Shown in pieces: positions 5,101 to 8,876 of a stretch of DNA of 9,323 nucleotides. The notes beneath the pieces were generated by a model, which did no database searches, had not been told where the DNA came from, and saw nothing but the letters and a program-made list of their open reading frames with translations. The first letter of the stretch is position 1. Every line of letters starts with the position of its first letter. This DNA is from Candidatus Falkowiibacteriota bacterium (GTDB taxonomy: Bacteria > Patescibacteriota > Patescibacteriia > Patescibacteriales > GWC2-42-12). The translations under genes and the position numbers were made by a program. Location: positions 1-9,323 of the forward strand of contig JACQYU010000101.1 in the NCBI GenBank assembly GCA_016208065.1, written 5' to 3'.

Positions 5101-5122
5101 ACACCCTTTATGGGTGTTTTAT
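5101..5122 (+). terminator. Intrinsic terminator after the 3D-domain gene
   Basis: ACACCC (5101-5106) pairs with GGGTGT (5112-5117) around a five-base loop, followed by TTTATT. The stem is short but GC-rich and lies 31 bases after the stop codon. Confidence 0.65.
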
Positions 5123-5127
5123 TATAC

Positions 5128-5156
5128 TTGTTTTAAGGCGTTTTTTCTGGTATATT
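5128..5156 (+). promoter_or_regulatory. Extended -10 promoter for tRNA-Cys
   Basis: TTGTTT (5128-5133), a 17-base spacer and TATATT (5151-5156) preceded by TGG form an extended -10 promoter. Its 13-base core TGGTATATTTAAG is identical to the promoter at 5577-5589. The predicted start near 5163 is about 80 bases before the tRNA. A second TATAAT at 5233-5238 could initiate at the tRNA's first base but lacks a -35. Confidence 0.55.
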
Positions 5157-5244
5157 TAAGAAGTATTAGTATTTTTATGCCTTATTTTACATATGTTTTA
5201 AAAAGTCAAAAAAGGATATTATTAAGTAAAAATATAATAAATAA

Positions 5245-5316
5245 GGCCTGATAGCCAAGCGGTAAGGCGAGAGTCTGCAAAACTCTTATGCGTGGGTTCA
5301 ATTCCCACTCAGGCCT
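5245..5316 (+). tRNA. tRNA-Cys (GCA)
   Basis: A full cloverleaf is visible. The acceptor GGCCTGA (5245-5251) pairs with TCAGGCC (5309-5315), and the discriminator U at 5316 is typical of tRNA-Cys. The anticodon stem 5270-5274/5282-5286 encloses the loop CTGCAAA with anticodon GCA at 5277-5279. The T arm GTGGG/CCCAC is at 5292-5308. CCA is not encoded, so it must be added by a nucleotidyltransferase. Confidence 0.97.
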
Positions 5317-5338
5317 CTTTTAGCTTAACAATGTTAGT

Positions 5339-5377
5339 CTGTCTGGCTACGCCAGATAGGAATCCCCGCTCAAGCCT
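5339..5377. repeat. Hairpin plus degenerate copy of the tRNA-Cys 3' end
   Basis: A 9-pair hairpin (5339-5347 with 5351-5359, core TCTGGC-TAC-GCCAGA) is followed at 5362-5377 by a sequence matching 13 of 16 bases of the tRNA-Cys 3' end at 5301-5316. It could be a decayed attachment-site duplicate or a chance resemblance. No integrase gene is in the window. Confidence 0.3.
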
Positions 5378-5383
5378 AAAATA

Positions 5384-5411
5384 TTTAAGTCTACAAGAAC
5401 GTAGACTTAAA
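5384..5411. repeat. 28-bp inverted repeat (11-6-11), copy 1
   Basis: TTTAAGTCTAC and GTAGACTTAAA form perfect 11-base arms around AAGAAC. A second copy lies exactly 77 bases downstream, with the DnaA boxes between them. The 11-6-11 layout equals that of Xer/dif sites, but the arms do not match the dif consensus. Confidence 0.7.
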
Positions 5412-5423
5412 TCGTGATAAAAT

Positions 5424-5432
5424 TGTGGATAA
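5424..5432 (-). promoter_or_regulatory. DnaA box 1
   Basis: TGTGGATAA on the plus strand is the exact complement of the consensus DnaA box TTATCCACA. Confidence 0.6.
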
Positions 5433-5443
5433 CAAGTGAGTTG

Positions 5444-5452
5444 TGTGGATAA
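5444..5452 (-). promoter_or_regulatory. DnaA box 2
   Basis: A second exact TGTGGATAA lies 20 bases downstream of the first in the same orientation, so the two boxes face the same side of the helix. Confidence 0.6.
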
Positions 5453-5460
5453 ATACTAGT

Positions 5461-5488
5461 TTTAAGTCCACAATAATGTAGACTTAAG
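5461..5488. repeat. 28-bp inverted repeat (11-6-11), copy 2
   Basis: TTTAAGTCCAC and GTAGACTTAAG pair with one mismatch and one G-T around AATAAT. It repeats copy 1 with a different six-base centre, which suggests that the arms rather than the loop are under selection. Confidence 0.65.
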
Positions 5489-5556
5489 TCATAATTAAGA
5501 AAAATTAGAAATATAAATTGGCTAATATTAAAATATTATTGTATTAATTAAGATTA

Positions 5557-5585
5557 TTGACTTATTTTATTTTTAGTGGTATATT
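5557..5585 (+). promoter_or_regulatory. Strong promoter upstream of the non-coding region
   Basis: TTGACT (5557-5562), a 17-base spacer and TATATT (5580-5585), with TG one base before the -10, form a near-ideal sigma-70-type promoter. The predicted start is near 5592. No protein-coding frame follows for over 500 bases, which points to a non-coding product. Confidence 0.7.
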
Positions 5586-5591
5586 TAAGTT

Positions 5592-5975
5592 AGAACATTT
5601 ATAATATTTTATAGAAAAGTTTTCCGAAAGTAAATTTTGGGAGAATTTTTCTTTTTTGCTGACTTATTTGCCAGAGTTCACATGGCATTATAAACAAAAA
5701 CAAAAAAAAGGTAGGTTTTCACGAAAAAAGGCCTGTTGTTATATCGCAACAAATTTAAGTTGTTGTTTAACAACAGGCCTAGCATGGAGATTTACCAAAA
5801 GCCAGCAAAAATTTGCTTTTTTAAAGTGAACAACTAAAGCTTCAAACCTTAAAGATTAGGGATTTTCTTATCTATCCACCGGATGGAAAAGAAATATATC
5901 TTTAGGGATGGGGCTCAGCTACGGCCTATATAATAATTTTATATAAAAAGGGGCCCGTTCTGGGCCCTTTTTAAA
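5592..5975 (+). ncRNA. Candidate structured non-coding RNA, family not recognised
   Basis: About 380 bases between a strong promoter and a strong terminator have no credible reading frame but several stems: 5729-5741 with 5768-5780 (13 pairs, AGGCCTGTTGTT type) enclosing an inner CAAC/GTTG stem; AGCAAA/TTTGCT at 5804-5817 followed by T's; a long stem from TTTCTT to AAGAAA around ATCC-ACC-GGAT at 5863-5893; and TATATAA/TTATATA at about 5927-5944. I looked for the conserved motifs of RNase P RNA, tmRNA, SRP RNA and known riboswitches and saw none. Exact ends are predictions. It could be one RNA, or a shorter one ending near 5822 followed by a second unit. Confidence 0.4.
5946..5975 (+). terminator. 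Strong intrinsic terminator
   Basis: The GGGCCC arms at 5951-5956 and 5962-5967, extended by four A-T pairs and one G-T pair, enclose the loop GTTCT and end in TTTTT. It closes the non-coding transcript and insulates the promoter at 5993. Confidence 0.85.
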
Positions 5976-5992
5976 TACTTAAAAAATTAAGC

Positions 5993-6021
5993 TTGCAAAA
6001 AAGCCTTTTATAGTGTATATT
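5993..6021 (+). promoter_or_regulatory. Promoter of the zinc-finger/lspA operon
   Basis: TTGCAA (5993-5998), a 17-base spacer and TATATT (6016-6021). The predicted start near 6028 places the palindrome 6032-6057 at the very 5' end of the transcript. Confidence 0.6.
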
Positions 6022-6031
6022 ATTAATAATG

Positions 6032-6057
6032 ATTTATTCCTGATATCAGGAATAAAT
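6032..6057. promoter_or_regulatory. 26-bp perfect palindrome, candidate operator
   Basis: The sequence centred on CCTGATATCAGG is perfectly self-complementary over 26 bases and covers about +5 to +30 of the predicted transcript. Its position suits an operator for a dimeric repressor. As RNA it would form a 5' hairpin that could stabilise the message. Confidence 0.5.
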
Positions 6058-6107
6058 TTTAGTTTAGAGCAATCTGGTCCGGCGGATTTTATAATAACAA
6101 TAAAAAT

Positions 6108-6479
6108 ATGGATAAAAAAGTTATAGAAAAAATAAAGAAAGACTTGTTGGCCAGCAAGGCGCAATTAGAACAAGATTTAAAAAGTTTTACTAAAAAGGAC
6201 GAACATGCGAAAGATGAGCATCACACTAAATTCCCCGATTATGGCGATAAAAGCGATGAAAGCGTCCAGGAAATTGATGAATATACCACTAATTTAGCTA
6301 CGGAAAAGGTTTTAGAAAGCGCCTTGCGCGATATTGATAATGCTTTGGCAAGGATTGCCAAAGGAACTTACGGTGTTTGCAAATACTGTAAACAGGAAAT
6401 AGGCGAGAAGCGGCTTATGGCCAGGCCGGTGGCTAATACTTGTATTGCCTGTAAAACAAAACTGCAAAAAATTGCTTAA
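6108..6479 (+). CDS. DksA/TraR-family C4 zinc-finger protein
   Basis: This 123-residue protein has an N-terminal coiled-coil region (1-30 and about 55-85) and a C-terminal four-cysteine zinc finger, CKYC (91-94) and CIAC (112-115), preceded by the family signature KGTYGVC. DksA/TraR proteins enter the secondary channel of RNA polymerase and alter promoter response, often with ppGpp. The acidic/His segment DEHAKDEHHTKFPDYGDKSDES (two stretches within 31-52) would sit at the coiled-coil tip, but the precise DksA tip motif DxxDxA is not seen, so polymerase activity may differ. It is shorter than E. coli DksA (151). The next gene starts five bases after its stop, a zinc-finger/lspA pairing known from other bacteria. 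There is no Shine-Dalgarno. Confidence 0.85.
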   Translation: MDKKVIEKIKKDLLASKAQLEQDLKSFTKKDEHAKDEHHTKFPDYGDKSDESVQEIDEYTTNLATEKVLESALRDIDNALARIAKGTYGVCKYCKQEIGEKRLMARPVANTCIACKTKLQKIA

Positions 6480-6484
6480 GATTT

Positions 6485-6940
6485 ATGCCTAAAGATATTA
6501 AAAAAATGATGGCGATTATCGCGGCTGTCATTTTTTTTATTGGCTTGGATAGATTTTTAAAAGTTTTTGCTTTAGCTAACCAGATAAAAGGATTTAATTT
6601 GTTGGGCGATATTTTTAAGTTTAGCTATAAGAGTAATTATTATATTGCCTTTTCTTTGCCTTTTAGCGGCCGGCCGCTGACGATCTTAATTGTTTTAATA
6701 ATAGCAGCTTTAATATTATTCGGTTTGCATTATGCTAAAAAACTTCAGATCGGAGGGGCGGCGGCATTATTTTTAATTATTTTAGGCGCCAGCAGCAATC
6801 TATACGACAGATTAAAATATGGCTTTGTTATTGATTATTTTGATTTGAAATATTTTACGGTATTTAATCTGGCTGATATAATGATAACAGCCGGCGCGAT
6901 GGGCTTAATTTTATTTATTAAAGATCATAAATATGAATAA
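6485..6940 (+). CDS. lspA: Lipoprotein signal peptidase (signal peptidase II)
   Basis: This 151-residue aspartyl protease removes the signal peptide from lipid-modified prolipoproteins in the cytoplasmic membrane. Four membrane helices are visible at about 8-30, 64-83, 89-105 and 127-146. Family motifs present are a degenerate NxxxAFS (N51-S57), GASSNLYDRLKYGFVIDYFD (101-120) and FNLAD (127-131). By alignment to the family pattern the catalytic pair is D117 (in VID) and D131 (in NLAD). The first helix contains the usual D near its end (LDRFLK, D22). Spacing between the two catalytic blocks is shorter than in E. coli. The ATG is five bases after the zinc-finger gene without a Shine-Dalgarno, so translation is likely coupled. 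Its 3' end overlaps the next gene by 8 bases. Confidence 0.93.
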   Translation: MPKDIKKMMAIIAAVIFFIGLDRFLKVFALANQIKGFNLLGDIFKFSYKSNYYIAFSLPFSGRPLTILIVLIIAALILFGLHYAKKLQIGGAAALFLIILGASSNLYDRLKYGFVIDYFDLKYFTVFNLADIMITAGAMGLILFIKDHKYE

Positions 6941-7832
6941 TTCGCCTGAGTTTATGTTGATAAATAAGGAAGAAAGGGATCGCGAAAATGAGGAGCGCAG
7001 CAAAATTTTGGAAATGGCTTATAAAAAAGCAACTGAATTGCTTGACGACGAAAGAATAGATCCGGAAAAATTTAGAGGCCTATATAGCGATAAAATAATA
7101 AAAAAACACCAAGATTACGTGGATCAAAGGCGAGAAAAATTTAAGGCCACCAATACTCCGGAAGAAATGGAAATGCAAAGATATTCTACGGTATTTGAAG
7201 CTATTGTTCACGATCAAATTGATATGAACGGCTGGTTGGGCGAACATGCCGCCGCCCGCAAAGCTTCTTGTTATGATGATTTAAAAAATGGCGTAGATGA
7301 AATTATCGAGTTTGAGCAGACAGAGGCATCGGCTACCGCCCATCTAGCTTTAGGCGTAGATGTAACTTTCGGCAAAGGCGTTTTTAGTAAGATGAATGAT
7401 ATAAAAACGCGGATAGACGCAGGCGATATCGGAGTTATAAAATATCTTTTGACCGACACTTACCGCGGTGAAATGAAAAACGTCCCCAGGGCGGTTATCG
7501 GCGTTGACATGAAAAATTTAAACGAGATAATTAAATTATGGGCGGACAATAAGAAAAAAAGCTTAGCTCAGCATAAGGTAAAATTTATAATTCTCAGCCA
7601 GATTATGATGCAATTAAATGATTTCGCGCAATATGCCGGCAGGACGGGCAAAGGCGCGATTGCCAATAGCTTTAACAGAGTTTTAAAGATCGTGGAGAAT
7701 GTATGGGACGAAGAGTCTAAAGGATATTCTGATAAAAATGGAGATTTTGATTTTGAGGAAGATCGGGTTTATAACGCTATTAGAAGTTATTGCGACGATT
7801 TAAATAAACAGCAACCGGCGAGTTTAGCTTAA
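6933..7832 (+). CDS. Unknown soluble protein, 299 residues
   Basis: I do not recognise this family with confidence. The protein is acidic and soluble, with no signal peptide or membrane helix. A highly charged, probably coiled N-terminal region (9-80) is followed by a mixed domain at about 85-195, with WLGEHAAARKASCYDDLKNG (101-120), VDEIIEFE (121-128), a short loop, HLALGVDVTFGKG (137-149) and PRAVIGVD (185-192). A helical C-terminal half (195-255) and an acidic tail complete it. The order of a helical Glu (E104), a strand Asp (D122) and a strand GVDVT (D143) resembles a PD-(D/E)XK nuclease core with a displaced lysine, but this is weak inference. The ATG at 6933 overlaps lspA by 8 bases; the ATG at 6954 (M8) is an alternative. 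Its stop shares a TTAA with the convergent tsaE stop. Confidence 0.7.
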   Translation: MNNSPEFMLINKEERDRENEERSKILEMAYKKATELLDDERIDPEKFRGLYSDKIIKKHQDYVDQRREKFKATNTPEEMEMQRYSTVFEAIVHDQIDMNGWLGEHAAARKASCYDDLKNGVDEIIEFEQTEASATAHLALGVDVTFGKGVFSKMNDIKTRIDAGDIGVIKYLLTDTYRGEMKNVPRAVIGVDMKNLNEIIKLWADNKKKSLAQHKVKFIILSQIMMQLNDFAQYAGRTGKGAIANSFNRVLKIVENVWDEESKGYSDKNGDFDFEEDRVYNAIRSYCDDLNKQQPASLA

Positions 7833-8251
7833 AAAGTAATTTTTCTTAAATTATCTTTTTGCAAATTTATTTTAATTAATCTTGCCTTCTTGGGCAAGAT
7901 TTTTTTTATTTTATCCGCCCATTCAATAATCGTAACGGTGTCCGGACGGTTAAAATATTCATGAGCGCCGATAGAGGTTAAGTCGGAAGCCGACCTGACC
8001 CGGTAAGCGTCAATATGGACTAAGAATTTAATTTTTTTATGCTTGGCGACAGAGTACGCTTTCATCAAAACAAAAGTCGGGCTGGCAATATTTTTTTTAA
8101 TTCCTAGGCCTAAAGCCAAGCCTTTGGTAAAAACAGTCTTACCGGCGCCTAAATTTCCGATTAGCCCGAGAGTCTCGCCGCCCGCTAAATTTTTAGAAAA
8201 TTTTTTAGCGAAGTTAAAAGTTTGTTTTGGAGACGCGGATAAGAATGTCAT
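7829..8251 (-). CDS. tsaE: tRNA threonylcarbamoyladenosine biosynthesis ATPase TsaE
   Basis: This 140-residue protein is of normal family length. It is the ATPase that works with TsaB and TsaD to make t6A at position 37 of tRNAs reading ANN codons. Motifs in order are the Walker A GNLGAGKT (32-39), SPTFVLMKAY (57-66), HIDAYR (79-84) and IIEWADKI (108-115), all characteristic of TsaE (YjeE). The ATG (8251-8249) is separated by a single base from the discriminator of tRNA-Val, leaving no leader or Shine-Dalgarno. The next internal ATG (M63) falls after the Walker A motif, so 8251 must be the start. It is the last gene of the rplS-tRNA-tRNA-tsaE unit. The two adjoining tRNAs lack U36 and are not t6A substrates. 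Confidence 0.93.
   Translation of the reverse strand: MTFLSASPKQTFNFAKKFSKNLAGGETLGLIGNLGAGKTVFTKGLALGLGIKKNIASPTFVLMKAYSVAKHKKIKFLVHIDAYRVRSASDLTSIGAHEYFNRPDTVTIIEWADKIKKILPKKARLIKINLQKDNLRKITF
7878..7907 (+). terminator. Operon terminator inside tsaE
   Basis: AATCTTGCC (7878-7886) pairs perfectly with GGCAAGATT (7893-7901), followed by TTTTTT (7902-7907), reading on the plus strand. It lies 46 bases past the stop of the 299-residue gene and wholly within the 3' coding part of the convergent tsaE gene. There is no non-coding spacer between the two operons to hold a terminator elsewhere. Confidence 0.7.
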
Positions 8252-8252
8252 G

Positions 8253-8324
8253 TGGACAGTACAGGGCTCGAACCTGTAACCCCTGCGATGTAAACGCAGT
8301 GCTCTACCATTGAGCTAACTGTCC
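8253..8324 (-). tRNA. tRNA-Val (UAC)
   Basis: On the minus strand the acceptor GGACAGT (8324-8318) pairs with ACTGTCC (8260-8254), and the discriminator A is at 8253. The anticodon stem CTGCG/CGCAG encloses the loop TTTACAT with anticodon TAC at 8292-8290. A standard T loop, GGTTCGAGCC, is present. CCA is not encoded; the next bases are C and then the tsaE ATG. Confidence 0.97.
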
Positions 8325-8330
8325 GGCAGG

Positions 8331-8414
8331 TGCCGAGGACAGGACTTGAACCTGCAAGGGGTTGCCCCCGCTACCACCTCAAGGTAGTGCGTGTACCAGT
8401 TTCGCCACCTCGGC
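8331..8414 (-). tRNA. tRNA-Leu (GAG)
   Basis: On the minus strand this is an 84-base class II tRNA. The acceptor GCCGAGG (8414-8408) pairs with CCTCGGC (8338-8332), with discriminator A at 8331. The anticodon stem CTACC/GGTAG encloses the loop TTGAGGT with anticodon GAG at 8380-8378. The long variable arm characteristic of leucine tRNAs follows (GGGGGCAACCCC region). It starts 12 bases after the rplS stop and is 6 bases from tRNA-Val. CCA is not encoded. G37 makes it a likely TrmD substrate. Confidence 0.96.
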
Positions 8415-8426
8415 AGGAGATCGGGT

Positions 8427-8777
8427 TTAGGCGATTTTTACCTCTTTCATTTTTTTATTGTAATCGCGCAAGAAATAAAGCTTGGCGCGCCTAACTTTAT
8501 TTTGTTTTTTAATTTCAATTTTAGTGATGGTGGGCAAATTCAGGGGAAAGATTTTTTCCACGCCAATCCCGTCGGATATTTTTCTAACCGTGATTGTGCC
8601 CCCGGCCTCGAAGCCGTGCTTTTTAGCGATAATTATGCCTTCATAATACTGCACCCTCTCTTTTTCTTCGCCTTTGGAATTAAGCTCTTTAATTTTTTGG
8701 TAGATTCTTACGGTCATGCCGGGCCTTAAATCTTCAGGGTTGATTTTTGCCATAGTTGCTTCTTTTGTTTTTGCCAT
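8427..8777 (-). CDS. rplS: 50S ribosomal protein L19
   Basis: This 116-residue protein is normal for L19, which sits at the 30S-50S interface near a bridge between the subunits. Recognisable segments are DLRPGMTVRIYQKI (16-29), ERVQYYEGIIIAKKHG (40-55), TVRKISDGIGVEKIFPLNLP (63-82) and KVRRAKLYFLRDY (93-105). The start could be M1 (8777) or M9 (8753, MAKINPEDLRPG). M9 has a weak AGAAG upstream, and M1 is used here as the longest frame. In many bacteria rplS follows trmD; here it follows guanylate kinase and heads a unit with tRNA-Leu, tRNA-Val and tsaE. A promoter and a 5' hairpin lie directly upstream. Confidence 0.95.
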   Translation of the reverse strand: MAKTKEATMAKINPEDLRPGMTVRIYQKIKELNSKGEEKERVQYYEGIIIAKKHGFEAGGTITVRKISDGIGVEKIFPLNLPTITKIEIKKQNKVRRAKLYFLRDYNKKMKEVKIA

Positions 8778-8791
8778 ATATTTTATACTTA

Positions 8792-8818
8792 AAAATAGAA
8801 CATTAAAAGTTCTATTTT
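8792..8818 (-). promoter_or_regulatory. Leader hairpin of the rplS operon
   Basis: Minus-strand AAAATAGAAC (8818-8809) pairs perfectly with GTTCTATTTT (8801-8792) around a 7-base loop, ending 14 bases before the rplS ATG. It lies in the predicted 65-base leader. It could be an autoregulatory L19-binding structure or a weak attenuator, because the stem ends in T's; no known leader family is recognised. Confidence 0.5.
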
Positions 8819-8849
8819 AAATATGCTTAATATTTAATGATTTAATTAT

Positions 8850-8876
8850 ATTATAATAATTAACCAGTCTTGTCAA
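8850..8876 (-). promoter_or_regulatory. Promoter of the rplS-tRNA-tsaE operon
   Basis: A perfect TTGACA (8876-8871) and a perfect TATAAT (8855-8850) lie 15 bases apart; with a 17-base spacer the -10 would be TAATAT (8853-8848). The -35 overlaps the TGA stop of the upstream guanylate kinase gene. Transcription would start near 8842. Confidence 0.75.

Larger units (their letters stand above)
5384..5625. other. Candidate replication origin-like region
   Basis: Two perfect DnaA boxes in the same orientation are bracketed by two 28-bp inverted repeats and followed, from about 5489 to 5620, by a tract that is almost entirely A and T. The tract would suit duplex unwinding. There is no open reading frame. 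Known bacterial origins combine DnaA-box clusters with an AT-rich unwinding element. Against this call, only two strict boxes are present and dnaA/dnaN are not in the window. A DnaA-regulated promoter is an alternative, because a promoter lies at 5557-5585. Confidence 0.4.

Noticed and set aside
5784..5837. 17-codon frame (MEIYQKPAKICFFKVNN) inside the non-coding region
   Set aside because: There is no ribosome binding site, it begins straight after a 13-bp stem, and it does not resemble a tmRNA tag (no ALAA end). It is probably chance.
5592..5975. RNase P RNA, tmRNA, SRP RNA or 6S RNA as identity of the non-coding region
   Set aside because: I could not find the P4-type GAGGAAAGTCC block, a tRNA-like Ala end, the SRP GGAAGG-type apical loop or pairing of the two ends. 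A covariance-model search would settle it.
8391..8729. 112-residue plus-strand frame opposite rplS
   Set aside because: It overlaps a certain L19 gene and part of tRNA-Leu on the other strand.
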